Shown piece by piece: positions 1 to 11,433 of a stretch of DNA of 64,000 nucleotides. The position numbers and the translations under genes are program-made. This stretch comes from Alectoria sarmentosa (Eukaryota > Ascomycota > Lecanoromycetes > Lecanorales > Parmeliaceae), in contig WOGZ01000063.1 of the NCBI GenBank assembly GCA_009733775.1, positions 1 to 64,000 on the forward strand, written 5' to 3'. Numbering within the stretch: position 1 is the first letter of the stretch; each line of letters starts with the position of its first letter. The notes under the pieces are model-generated. The model saw only the letters and a list, made by a program, of their open reading frames with translations. It did not search any database and was not told the DNA's origin.

Positions 1-1640
1 AAATTATTTAAGATCATAAGAATTTATAACGTTTTTTATTTTAAACTTTTAAATCTCGTTATTATCAATTTATTATCTAGTCAAAAAAACTTTTCTTTTA
101 AAATTATCATTATTAAAGATAAAAAGAAATAAATAATTGAAGACATATTAAATTTAAAAAATTATGAAATCGTTTTAAATATAAGGTTAAGTGAAAAGAC
201 GTCGATAAAGATTTTAATTAATATAACATTAATGAAAATGAATTCGATAATGCAAAAAACGTAATGAAAGCTTTTTATAAAAGATATTTAAACAAATCAA
301 GATAGAAAGATTAAACATTATTCGATTAAATTAACGATTAATTTATAAGAAGGTCTTATTATTTACTTTTTCTTTTTTTTTTTTTTTTTTTATAGTCGTC
401 GTTATCACAACGAGCGACGGCGATTATATATAACTTTCGATTATTGTGCGTACGTCTTCACGTCGTTTTTTCAACGGCAAAATCGATCAACGACGACGAC
501 GTGTCGATTTATGATTTAAACGAACACGCGATTTTCGTTATTTATATTATAAACACCGTTCGAAGCCCCTTGACGTTATTTTAAAATTTCGCTATTATTA
601 TTGTTGATTTTATTCGATATTATATATATAATAACTCACGAAAAAAGATTATTCAAAACATTATTAAAATATATATGAATTTCAAATAAGGTTTAGCGTT
701 TGCGATTCGATTCGATTCGAGAAATCTCGTTCAATTATATTATTTAATTTCTGCGATTTTTTCTTCATTCGAAATATGAAATATCAAATAACATTAAACA
801 CTCAAATGCTTTAACGACGATTATAACGTCAATTCTTCATTAAATTACGTTATTTTTAAACGTTTAAAATAATAAAACATCATAATATCGACGATGTTAT
901 AAACGAATTTTTCATAATATATTGTTGTCGTTATTATCGTTAGCTTTTTTCAATTGAGAATAGTTATTAATTAAATGTTTCGAAGACATAAGATAAATTA
1001 TAAACACACTTTTTCAATCTTTACAGCGTTAAGACATCGCTTTTTGAAAAAGGAAGATAATATTATGAGCGTATTTTATATTCTTAATAGAGCTGATTTT
1101 CTTTTAACATCACATTTCTTTAACATTATTCGATTGAGTTTAGCGTGACTTAACAGAGGCATCTGTTTTTATATAAATGTTTTTTTTTTATGTATATACT
1201 TTCTCCTCACTTAGTTATCTTATTTAATATACTTATATAATATAATTTTATGCTGGTTTTAACAATTTAATACAATCAATAAATGTCGCGAAGTTTTTAA
1301 ACTATAAAGAGTTGTAATTATAAAGTTATTTGCGAAACATGATTTTTGACTTTGATTTTAAGAGGGTGCTAGAATCGCGAATTTAATTTCTCAAGACATA
1401 CGAAAATAGAAATATGATTAATTTGAAATTTATGTACCCGCGTTTAAAATGAAAAATGAAGAAATAAAATGGATTTTAACTTGAAAATCGCGATTCTCAA
1501 AGGTTTGATTAATGAAACTTGATTTTATAATTAAGCATATAGGCCATTTTCCAACTTTTAACTATGAAAGAAAGCAAGCTTTCCAATAAAAGCCTAATTT
1601 AGGATCTCGGATAATCTTTAATCCAGATAGACGACTAAGG
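1..1640. repeat. AT-rich, RIP-like gene-free block
   Basis: The stretch is very AT-rich and no recognisable coding region survives. CpG remains common (for example around 400-540) while CpA and TpG look scarce, the pattern RIP leaves in repeated DNA of filamentous ascomycetes. A T-tract lies near 369-391. It probably represents mutated transposon relics, but no terminal repeats or protein remnants could be read. The boundary with normal-composition DNA is abrupt, just before the first gene at 1700. Confidence 0.7.
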
Positions 1641-1699
1641 TATTCCCCGAATAAATTCACTTACATTTTCATTTTCACTATATTATTATTTGCGTACCT

Positions 1700-3032
1700 A
1701 TGGCTCCAGAATCCGTCGTGTTGACGAAAAGAGTCGGAACAGAGTCACCTTATCAACTGGACAAAGCTCAGGTCGGTCCGGTCTCAGCTCTTGTACAGAA
1801 ACAAGACTAATGTCGAATAGACACTCAGAGCATCCAGCGCACTTCTCAAGCACATCAAGACCGAGGCGCAGAAAAGGGAAACCGTCTCCAAGACCAAAAA
1901 TCTCCTTTTATCGGACAACTCTCCCCAAGACGTTTTCTCCTCCGATGTTGAGCCAGTATGGCTCGTCCTTACCACCAAAAAATTCATAACCGACCAAAAG
2001 CGCCTAAAACCTCGCAAAGTCCTACTTCCACACCCTCTCTACCCCTCTCCAGATACATCGATATGTCTTATAACACCTGAGCCGCAACGCCAATTCAAAG
2101 ATGTCATTGCCCATCCTTCCTTTCCTTCCACTCTATCCAAGCGGATAACCAAGGTTATCAGCATCAAGAAACTGGAAGCGAAATACCGCTCGTTCGAATC
2201 TAGACGGCAGCTTCGTGACTCATACGACCTTTTCGTTGCCGATGATCGAATCGTTACATATCTCGCTAAATTTTTGGGCAAGACCTTCTACAACACTACA
2301 GCCAAGCGGCCCATAAACGTCTCCCTCGAAGCCTCCAAGCCAAAAGAGAGAAAAAACGCAGCTCTTCCGAGCAGCAAACCCCGTAAAGACCCGTCCGACC
2401 CAAAGTTAGTTGCCGCGCCACCTTTGTTTGCGAAGGAGATTGAACGCAGTCTCTCCACGGCACAGATAAACCTCTCACCGTCCACCACTACCGCAGTGCG
2501 CGTTGGCCTTGCATCTTATACCCCCGAACAGTTAGTGGCGAATGTCGAAGCTGTGGTGGCAAGCCTCGCGGGGACACTTGTGGGATGGAAGAACGTGAGA
2601 GCTGTGCATGTCAAGGGCCCTAATACAATGGCGCTGCCAATTTGGCTGGCTGAGGAACTCTGGGTAGACGAGGCTATGGTGCTTGAGAATGAAGAGGCCG
2701 CAGAGGCAAAGGCGGAAGCAGCCCAGAAGGGAAAGAGGAAGAGGGAGTTGACAGAAGCCAAGGAGGATGGTGATGCAAACGGAGAAGGAAGAAAGAGGAA
2801 AGCGTACGGTGAAAGTGGGCCAGCGGACGAACCCAAGCAAAAGAAGGTCCAGAAGTTAAAGGATGAGGATCTGAGTCAGGACATGAAGGAGAGACGCGAG
2901 AAGCTACGGCAGCAGAAGAGAGAAGCTAGGGAAAAAGTTGAGGCAAATGATATGACCATGGTTGAGGCTTCGGAGCAAAAGCCCGAGGTGAAGACGTCGA
3001 GGAGGGCGATTGCAGCGATTTCAGCATCTTGA
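1700..3032 (+). CDS. Ribosomal L1 domain-containing nucleolar protein (Utp30/Cic1/RSL1D1-like)
   Basis: Two exons, 1700-1771 and 1821-3032, give 427 residues. The 49-nt intron has a CTAAT branch-like motif and a TAG acceptor. The first exon encodes a short leader ending SPYQLDKAQ, which joins to TLRASSALLKHIKTE, the usual opening helix of this family. A ribosomal L1-type fold follows (about residues 20-270), with the family signature DDRIVTYLAKFLGKTFY near residues 163-180. From about residue 310 the tail is Lys/Arg/Glu-rich, typical of nucleolar assembly factors. Family members take part in pre-60S or SSU processome assembly by RNA binding. I cannot decide between the Utp30 and Cic1 branches. 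The gene abuts the AT-rich block at its 5' side and is tail-to-tail with the thioesterase gene. Confidence 0.85.
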
Positions 3033-3172
3033 GTCATGATCTGACCAAGTCTCTTGCACGCTCATTGATACCCACGAGCTTTGGATCAATTCTGTGGAAA
3101 CGAAGTATTTCACAGAACTGAACAGCAGGCACCTATCAACCACAGCCTTTTGGGGGGGTTCTTTACGCTAAA

Positions 3173-4202
3173 TTAGTCAAAACGACTCCGCGACTTGAAG
3201 TACTCGTTGAAGGCATCTGTGAGGATGTTGTCGCTCAGCTGCATGTGTCCACCCTCAGCTATCCTGAAGTCGAGCCTCCTCTCTTCATCTAGAAAACGTA
3301 GACCGATCCAATCTTCCTGATAGATGTCCCTTTCTTGCAGCTTTTTCACTTCTTCACTTGTAGTGTTGACCTCACTGAAAAAAGCACTTTCCTTGGGGAC
3401 GACCGTTGTATCCTCTGCAAACATGAACATGGCGAACTTGCCCAACTTCTTCATGTTTTGTTTGTAGGTGTCATTTTTAACCTTCCTCTCGTTGTTTATG
3501 TCAGCCAGAAAATTGCTGTACTCGAAATAGTTGTCCAAGTCCTCAGGGTCTCGATAGTACTGCGCGGGCACCAGTCTGCTTTGCGAAAACGAACCCCATG
3601 CATTGCCCTTCAAAACACCTCGCCAGGTCTGACACAGCCAATCATTGGCAACACATTCTTGAAACTCACTGATACCGTTGTGCTGGCTTCCAAAAGTCAC
3701 AAGGTTCTCCACCCTTGGAATGTTGCAGCGCTCGACGTAAGCTCGAAGGAACTGGCCGCCTTGGGAAAAGCCGAGCGCATTGATGGCAGGCGCTTTGGAG
3801 AGTATAGGGTGTGAGGCTAGATCGTTGCATACCTTCTGAACCTGCAGGGTCACATTTCCGAGAAACGTGGCGGTGCGGTCGGCAGAAGGATCATCATCAA
3901 GACGAATGTAGTATGTGGACGTGTTTCCGATGGTGTCGTTGAGTAGCTCTCCAATCGATTGAAGGCCTTCAGCTTTGTAGCTAGAGACTGTAAGCACAAG
4001 GGCATGAAGCTGAAAGGAGCACGACATACTTGTCGCCAAGACCGTGCCAGATCACCAATGGCAGATTTGGGGACTCTCCCGAGCTTGCCACTGGAGTGCT
4101 GTCGGTCGGTAAAAGGGGCTCTTGCGGAGGCAAAGCTGTCACGAATCTCAAAGCAATTGGCAATAGTGCCCAGAAAGGGAGGACGGTCATGTCCACCCTC
4201 AT
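3173..4202 (-). CDS. PPT1: Palmitoyl-protein thioesterase
   Basis: Exons 4202-4030 and 3980-3173 give 326 residues; the 49-nt intron is GTATGT...TAG. The N-terminus is a hydrophobic signal peptide (about residues 1-24), so the enzyme enters the secretory/vacuolar route. The motif WHGLGDNY (52-59) is the conserved oxyanion-side segment. The alpha/beta-hydrolase nucleophile elbow is GFSQGG with Ser130, the likely Asp is in AEDTTVV (D248), and the catalytic His is in EGGHMQLS (H303). PPT1 enzymes remove palmitate from cysteines of proteins during lysosomal or vacuolar turnover. Length and residues match complete, active family members. It is divergent from the CTD-kinase cyclin gene, sharing about 420 bp of upstream DNA that contains the dispersed repeat copy at 4351. 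Confidence 0.9.
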
Positions 4203-4330
4203 TCCCTTGGCAATATCGGAGACGAGATGACAACGCCGTTGGAAGATTTAGATATAGATTTCGCCCTTGATACGAGTAGTTGATAATATCGAAGCAAGTG
4301 GCGAGTTGCGAAGCAATGAAGGGAGTTATG

Positions 4331-4409
4331 TTCGTTGGTGGTAACTAATAGTATTGAGGTTCGATTCCTAATGGCGCTGGTACAATGCTGTAGCTGTTTC
4401 TTATTTTCT
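4331..4409. repeat. Dispersed repeat, copy A (59-bp core at 4351-4409)
   Basis: The 59-bp core 4351-4409 recurs at 11434-11492 with a single difference. The preceding stretch (TGGTGGTA..TAAT.G) resembles the left flank of the transposon at 8798, so the two copies can be aligned across the transposon insertion point. The core contains GGTTCGATTCC, which fits the RNA polymerase III B-box, but no tRNA fold or matching acceptor stem is visible. It lies in the shared promoter region of PPT1 and CTK2. It may be a degraded SINE or another short repeat. Confidence 0.7.
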
Positions 4410-4575
4410 GTTACAGTACACTAGTGGATGGAGACCTTGCCAAGATTTTCCCCAGATTTTGTTAAATCGACAATCGATATCCCTGCAGTCTCGGATTCAA
4501 GGTGGTTTCCACTTTGCACACGCAGACCTTACTTTTTCATATGTTATTTCTTCTGCTCGACAAGTAACAAGTGGC

Positions 4576-4620
4576 ATCATATTCTGATATTCTGCTATTC
4601 TGCTATTCTGCTATTCTGCT
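4576..4620. repeat. 8-bp tandem repeat directly before the CTK2 start
   Basis: Four to five copies of an 8-bp unit (ATTCTGCT, first copies slightly altered) end exactly at the start codon of the CTD-kinase cyclin gene. The array occupies what should be its 5' untranslated region. Confidence 0.7.
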
Positions 4621-6004
4621 ATGGCTCCGTCTCAGATAGCAGAGCCGACGGAAAGTGGCCATGTTGGTCCTCACCCGTCTTATATCGAAATGGCAAAGCC
4701 ATACATCTTCGAACCCAAGATCAAAGAATGCCTCATTGCTGCTGGGGTATCAGAAGCAAAGGATGACAGCATTCGACTCCAGGGAGTGGCATGGATTGAC
4801 AGTGTGAGAAAAGCTATGCACTTGTAAGAAAAAGGTCTGCTGATGTTGACTGTGAAGGCTGTTGGCTGATATGGATAGGCCCGTCCGAACTTACAACACT
4901 GCAGCGGTCTACTATCACAAACTTCGTCTAGTACATCCTGATAGCAATGGTTACATTGTGAGTATCGCAAAAGCCGACGAGGTTCTGTCTGTTAACAGTA
5001 TCGTAGGACGCTGCAGCGGCAGCGCTATTTGCAGCTTGTAAGATCGAGGACACATTGAAAAAGTCAAAGGAAATCCTTTGTGCAGCGTACAATCTGAAAC
5101 TTACGCCAGCAGAGCAGCTCAGTCCAGATGATCAAGTACGTGCGCATCCAGTCGAGAAATGGGTCCATCCCCTGATGACAAACAGCTGTTTGAGAATCAC
5201 TCAAAGACCATCATCGGACTGGAACGTCTCATGCTTGAAGCGTCAGGCTTCGACTTCAGAAATCGCTATCCTCAAAATCTTGTTCTGAAGATGGCAAAGC
5301 ATTATCATGTAGACCGAGATACTGTAGGCAAGACTGCATATAACATATCCCTGGATCTCTATCGCACCTTCGCTCCCCTCAAGCAGACGACGGCCACCAT
5401 GGCAATTGCATGTGTGGAGCTATCGGGGCGCATCTGCGAACAGCCAATTGCAGAACTAGAAGCAGGCAAGAATTACAAAAGATGGAGAATCTCTCGCCCC
5501 GAGGTCATGGGTATGCCTAATTATTACCCTTCAATCAAAAGACCATAGCTGATCATGTGGACTCTAGAAACGCTGCTTGATCTCCTGGACTTGTATACTC
5601 ACCATCGAGCATCTACCATTGTCGGCCAAGATCACGCCCTCGAAACTTTTATTAGCATCCGGATTGCCTTAAACCAGGAAGCCTCGGCAAACAAGTACCC
5701 ACGCCATTTCCAAAGTCACAAGAAGAAGTACATCACCAATGGCGCCAAAGCAGCAAACGGCATCGTCGACTCGAAAGCCAAGAATCCCATTACTCCAATC
5801 ACGAGTCCTCGCGACGAATCGTTGAGAGACACAACGTCTCCGACGGCTAACGGCGGCCCAAAGCCTGGGTTGAAGGAGGGCACGGTGCGTTTCATACTCA
5901 ACCCACAGCGCGCAAGAGACGAGAAGAACGCCGTGGCCGAGTTCTTCAAGGTCGAGGAAGAAGAGTACGAGGTCGTGGTTGAGAGGGAAAGACGTAGAGT
6001 CTGA
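4621..6004 (+). CDS. CTK2: CTD kinase beta subunit (cyclin Ctk2/CtkB)
   Basis: Five exons (4621-4823, 4879-4957, 5007-5135, 5186-5510, 5568-6004) splice to 390 residues with all phases consistent. The product has a cyclin fold: the first cyclin box spans the opening exons (ALFAACKIEDTLKKSKEI is typical), followed by FENHSKTIIGLERLMLEASG and a second, weaker box. The C-terminus carries GTVRFILNPQRARDE and an EEEEYEV block, hallmarks of fungal Ctk2. Together with the Ctk1 kinase and Ctk3 it phosphorylates Ser2 of the RNA polymerase II C-terminal repeat in the nucleus. The start at 4621 is the first ATG and matches the family N-terminus. A run of reading frame downstream of the stop (6088-6300) is basic and unrecognised; I left it out. 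Confidence 0.88.
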
Positions 6005-6669
6005 GCTTCCCCTGGGGCTAGATTTGAGCCTGACCTCTGACCATGGACTCCACGTAGGTACTTCCAGAGACGGAACGCCCTCGACCATTGAAAGCCGAAA
6101 ACAAGACCACCATGGCGACATCCTCTGATAGAGATCCCCGAGGACGTAGCGGCAACGCGCTGGAAAAGCAGCCGGAGGGACAGCGAAAAGACAAGGGCCA
6201 GTTGGGGCGCCAAGGTCTGATCCGAGAAGGTCTTCCAGCTATGAAAGATGAGGTCTCGGGACGAGCTTCAAAGCGAAGGAAGAGACGCCGAGGCCGTTAG
6301 ACACGACGACCTTGGGAAGAAAAGAGCCAGCTTCAGGGCATGTACCCACAGAATTGTAAATCCGAGGTATCAACTGGAGATTGGATTACAGCTCCCGAGT
6401 GGCCAGAGCAGTGAAGAAGATGTACCACTAGCGTCTGCAAAGAAAGTGTGGATTTGTATCAGAGAAGCATGGCTTTGCGGTGGGATGATCGCTGTGGTGG
6501 CTGCTTTGATATGATTGAATTTGACTGTCATAAGAATCATCAAGATTTATGTCAAAGCCCAAAGTCTCTGCAGACGAAATGCTAGGCTACCGTTGCTCCC
6601 GCTGTCCATGCCCATCCCAGTATCAAAGATCATGTGCATCAGAATGTGTCGCTTAAAATTTATTTCCCT
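6005..6669. other. Convergent intergenic region
   Basis: This 665-bp stretch separates the 3' ends of CTK2 and CDS1. It contains a short open stretch (6088-6300) encoding a Lys/Arg-rich peptide with no recognisable family and no clear splice link to CTK2. I see nothing else in it. Confidence 0.5.
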
Positions 6670-8267
6670 TCACCTCCTTTTTCCAACCACACCTGTCAGG
6701 CAGTTTAAGATCTGCTCTTCCACATATCCCTGATTGACCATATACTTGCTCAAACCTTTCACCAATTCCAACATCTCCTCAGCATCCAATCCCTGGATTG
6801 CCCTCTCCATCACATCCCCTACGCTAGCCTTGTAAATTGCAATGAAGCTCTGATAGTACATGAAAGCAAAGAAACCCATGATGAACTGGCAGTCCATCCG
6901 ATCGGTGATACCGCCGTGGCCCGGGATGGACTCGCCGAAGTCTTTGACTTTGAAGGTGCGTTTCAGGCCCGAGGCGAAGAAACCGCCAAAGGGTGCAATG
7001 AGGGAGGCAAACGTTGCGAAGACGAGGATGTGAAATTGCATGGGGGCGATGTGAACGGTGGAAGGAATTTGGAGGGATGCTGGGCGAGGGAGGTTGGTGA
7101 GGAAGGAGGGGATATGATAAGCCTGATGTATGAAAACGGGGTTTGGGGTGCACGAGAGGCCTGTGAATATGTTGGCGCCAAGGTCCTACAAATTGGTTAG
7201 CTTAGCGAAAGGATAATGTGTGGGCTAGGGTGTTGTACATTTACTGGGCAGATGAAGTATTTGTACCGCATCAATACGTTCGTCATGGCAAATCCGAAGA
7301 TGATTGTACAGATCCACGCTCCAACAAAACCCTCAACAGTCTTCTTAGGTGAAAGCTTGATGAGCTGGGTACGACCAAAGGCAATGCCACAGATGTAGGC
7401 GAAGATGTCATTGGTGATAACCAGGGATGCCGGGAGGAAGAACCAGATCATACCCTCGAAAATGTTGTTCATGATGAAATGGGCTTGTACGACGATCAAG
7501 TAGAGAGCCATGTGCGTCCAGGCGAACTGGGTGAATTGGAAGCGGTAGTGGCCTTTCTGGAGAGAGCCAACAAAGAAGACAAATCCTGTGCTGATGTCAG
7601 TCGCGCGTTTCCCCTCCAACTTCAGTCAGCGATGAACCCTGTAGCGAAGACGTACCGATGACATAGAGCATAAAGCTGATGAAACGATGGTGGGTTGCAA
7701 AAGGAAGCAGGACCTTGTCCACCAGCACAATATGCTTGAAGTAGTATATCACGCTCTCTCCATAGAGAAAGTACATTGTCGTACCCAAAAAGTACCAGTT
7801 CAGTGATCTCGTGAATCGTAGATTCTTGGCCCTGCTTGGAACATTTGCAATAGCGATGACTTCTTTGAAAGAAACGATCTGGATCCCTGTAACGATGGCT
7901 ATCACGTACAAATGGCCTGAAAACATGGCAGTGAAGAAGCCGGCAATCATGACAAAGGTCCATATTGTCCGTGTGATGAAGGTCTGCTTTTTCTTTTCGT
8001 ACTCTGACTGCGGTGGAGTTTCGGTCTCATCCTACAAACATGGGCATCAGCATTAGCTGATGATATTGGCCCGGTCAAGGCAAAAGTGATGCATCTGCGT
8101 AGAAATTTTACCTCTTCTTTGCTTGTCTCCAGCTTCCCATTCAGACTAGCTCTTATTGGACTGCCTGGCTCCGAAACGCCCTCGCTCTCGGATATACTGG
8201 GTCTTCTTCCATTATGATGATTGCTCACCCTGTGCTGAAATTGGACGTTACGCCTTGGCTTGGCCAT
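6670..8267 (-). CDS. CDS1: Phosphatidate cytidylyltransferase (CDP-diacylglycerol synthase)
   Basis: Four exons (8267-8112, 8031-7656, 7585-7239, 7185-6670) give 464 residues in frame. The polytopic membrane enzyme makes CDP-diacylglycerol from phosphatidate and CTP in the ER, feeding phosphatidylinositol, phosphatidylserine and cardiolipin synthesis. The diagnostic signature is complete: SGLKRTFKVKDFGESIPGHG followed by GITDRMD (about residues 365-391), with the conserved KR, KD, HGG and DRMD. NDIFAYICG and KLSPKKTVEGFVG in the middle are further family blocks, and DLGANIFTGLSCTPNP opens the last exon. The N-terminal 90 residues are hydrophilic, as in other fungal Cds1 proteins. The start ATG is followed by a basic segment, MAKPRRNVQFQ. 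It is convergent with CTK2; the transposon lies 530 bp upstream of its start. Confidence 0.93.
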
Positions 8268-8797
8268 GGCTTTCCGTAGAGAGTGCGCAGCTGCGACTGT
8301 GCCAGCTTCTATTCTTCAAGGCCAAGTCGAGGAATCCTTCAAACAGACGCGTGGCGCAAGACAATTTGGACGACCGCACTCTGTCAGGTTCGGGTAAGCT
8401 CAATATCAAGCCTATGGTGCCTTGGCGAAAAGAAGCTTGGAGAGGGCGAGAGAAAGGGAGAGGATCTGCTGTGGACTGGAGGTTTGACGCCGGACAATTT
8501 GACCTTGAGGCTGGGGGGATGGATGAGCTCTTGAATCCGGTTCAGATTCGTCGTGAAATGAATGCCAATAGTATCGGCGTTGAAGATGCAGTGTTTAGAG
8601 AGTACTAAATTCTAGACAGAATTGCATCTCACTGGCAAGCATCATTACTTCCACGCTACGCTAGCCCCAGCCCTAGCCCTAGCCCTATTCTCTACTGTAG
8701 CTCTCTAGCCCCAGTCCCAGCCGCGCCGCTTCCCGCAAAAGGAAGTGGACCCAAGGACCCTTAGTTTGATGTTTACCGATCGTGTTTGCTGGTGGTA
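8268..8797. other. CDS1 upstream region
   Basis: This 530-bp stretch runs from the CDS1 start to the transposon target site. It contains a short run of CCCTAG-like units (8661-8690) and the left half of repeat copy B (about 8775-8797). No gene is supported. Confidence 0.5.
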
Positions 8798-8805
8798 TTT
8801 AATGG

Positions 8806-8909
8806 GGCAGCCACTCAGCGTATACCCCCTCTCTGTTAGGCGTATACCCCCATAATTGTTCGGCGTATATCCCCCCAAATCGGGTTAGTTGATATCAAAG
8901 CGCTAATCA
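8806..8909 (+). repeat. Left terminal inverted repeat
   Basis: This 104-bp terminus starts GGCAGCCACTCAGCG. It contains three spaced copies of GCGTATA(C/T)CCCCC (about 8818, 8840 and 8863), roughly 22 bp apart, a layout suggesting transposase-binding iterons. Confidence 0.85.
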
Positions 8910-11322
8910 AATAAAGTAAGCCTCGCGCGGAAATAATCGCGAGGATTTTTAATAATAATAATGTAATAACAGGGCAAGTCTTTTTAAGTCTCTTTTTATA
9001 AAATAACGATATTAAACGATTTCAAATCGTCGAATAATGAGATCTTTTAATTATTCTTTTATAATTATATTTGATTAATTAATAAACTTTTTTGATTATT
9101 ATTAAAAATACGTTTATCGTATTCAAATGTGCATTATTTGTTAATTACTCAATAATTTATAATTGAAAAAAATTGAATATGATCTCGTTATCTTTTATAT
9201 ATATTGATATAATTGTAAATCTTTTATTTTTATCTCGTTATTATAATGATTATTGCATAATTCGTATATTCTCTCGTGTAATACCTCGTGTAATATCTCG
9301 TATAACATCTTTTTCTCTTATAATAATAATTTTTATAATCTTAAAAAACTCATCAGCAATAATCATATCTTTTTGATCAATTATTTGATTAACGATAATC
9401 GTTATTTTTTATCGTCGCTATCGCAATACGTGCTCAAATTCAAATAATTCGCGTTTAATAAAATCTTTAAAAGTTTACACACGAATACGTTTTTTATTTT
9501 TCGTTTTTAAAAATCAACTTGAAAGTTTAATAATAACGGGTTCGTTGATATATAAAAGCTCGATTGCATTGTTATGTTGAGCGACGATATTAATATTATC
9601 ATCTTTATCAAATCGTTAATAAAAATAAATATCTTTAAGTTTTAATATCTTAATTGTCTTTTGCATTCATTATTTCATAATGTGCGCACATAATAATCTT
9701 ATAATAATAATAAAGATTTTGATATATGATTGTATATCGTAATTAATAACTTTCAAATATTAAAATAACATTTATCTAAAAATAAACAACGAGATTTTAA
9801 TATAAAAATCTCAAAAAATAACCTTTTTGAGATTTTTAAAAAGACGCATTTTAACCTTATTAAGCTTGATTTTATACGTATAACGTTCGTTTATAAACAT
9901 TTTATTAATGATTTTATTTATAATTTTTAAATCATTAATAAATAACTCATTTAATTCATTTTTCAATTTCTCATTATTTGACTCCTCTCGCGAAATCGCG
10001 CGATTATTAAAATATAGATTTTAATTAATTTAAAAGATCACGAATTTCTTTTTTCGAATAATTAAATGATCGACGATATAATTAATTATAAATGAATATT
10101 TGTTTAAGTAATTCGTTTATAAAACATCTTATTCGTAATCGAATTCTTTTTCGATTTTTGCGTATATAATACGATTAAAATTCTTCTTAAAAGTGTTGAA
10201 TTTCTTTTGATCATCAAAATATTTATTGCAATTTATAATAATGTTATTTTTTATATATCAAATATAAAGCATATACGCTACGTTTGAAAAGATAATAATA
10301 TATACATTAATTAATGTTTTTTAAACGTTCGTTAATAACACTTTTAAATAAAGGATATCGAATTCATTATATAACGTTTTAAGTTGTTTTATAACTCACA
10401 CATAATTTAAAATGTATTTCGATTTTATAAAGACAAAGTTTATATAAAAAAATTGTTTAAAATCGTGATTTCGATGATTATAAAGAGAGAAAGTTTATAT
10501 TTATTCGTTTTATATATCGCGTTTAATATTAACACCTCGTGATTAAATTTCAAAATCTTTTATAACGATTTTCGATAAAAGAATAAAAATTTCATTTTTT
10601 ATATAATTGCATTTTTAATTATACGCACAAATTAATTCTTTCGATCGTGCAATTGTTATATCAAAGCTTGTGTCGAAGTCATTAATTTAAACGCTTCGCT
10701 TTTGATCCTCGATTTGACATTATAAACGTTTTGCGATTTGATGATCGGATTTTTTTTATCGATATTAAGGCGCAAAAACGAGATGATCTCTTTTGATTTG
10801 ATATCAAAATGTGTTTAATTGATAATAATATTTTGAGCTTTTTGAGTTATAGCGATTTTGCGTATTATCGAATGAAATTCAAATAAAATATAATCGTGAT
10901 TGTGTATAAAATTTATTATTATAAGAGCTCAATTTGTTTAAATTTCGTTTATTTTAATACGCTGGGCGATGAAATTAAAAAAATAATCGATCAATCGATT
11001 AAAGATGATTCGTTTGTTTATACTTTTATTGTTTTTTTTTTTTTTTTCATCGCGATCATAGCGAATTCACGTTTTTTTGACGATTTCATCTTTTTTGAAA
11101 CGTTTTGTGAGGCCTTTAATGACGACATAATCTTGAAGATTTGTATATTGTTATACGCGTAAAATGAGAGCATCAAGATCGATATTCGTTTAATCGTTAA
11201 AAGGAGGATTTAAGATCATTATGATGTAAAAAGGAGAATATGTATGAGTGATGTTCTATAAAGCGCGAGATCTTGAAGATTTTCGGCCTTACTTCGAGTA
11301 TGTGCGGGGTTTATACTCTATC

Positions 11323-11426
11323 TGATTAGCGCCTTGGTATCAGCTAACCCGATTTGGGGGGGTATACGCCGAACAATTATGGGGGTATACGCCTAACAGA
11401 GAGGGGGTATACGCTGAATGGCTGCC
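11323..11426 (-). repeat. Right terminal inverted repeat
   Basis: This is the inverted copy of 8806-8909, same length and about 95% identical, with all differences C/T or G/A. The three GGGGGTATACGC iterons are intact here, so this end is slightly less mutated. Confidence 0.85.
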
Positions 11427-11433
11427 TTTAATG

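Noticed and set aside
4351..4409. tRNA gene at the B-box-like sequence
   Set aside because: No acceptor-stem partner, no anticodon arm at the right spacing and no clear A-box.
6088..6300. Extra C-terminal exon or separate gene after CTK2
   Set aside because: The CTK2 C-terminus already ends with the family block, and no phase-correct junction was found.
8661..8690. CCCTAG-like units suggesting an internal telomeric repeat
   Set aside because: Only about three units, and the unit is not the usual fungal CCCTAA; best explained as chance low complexity.
9173..9447. Open frames in the transposon interior as candidate transposase or small proteins
   Set aside because: Products are Ile/Asn/Phe/Ser low-complexity peptides dictated by AT content, with no motif.
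10896..11162. 88-codon frame in the transposon interior
   Set aside because: Poly-Phe and Ile-rich translation of AT-rich DNA; no conserved transposase residues.
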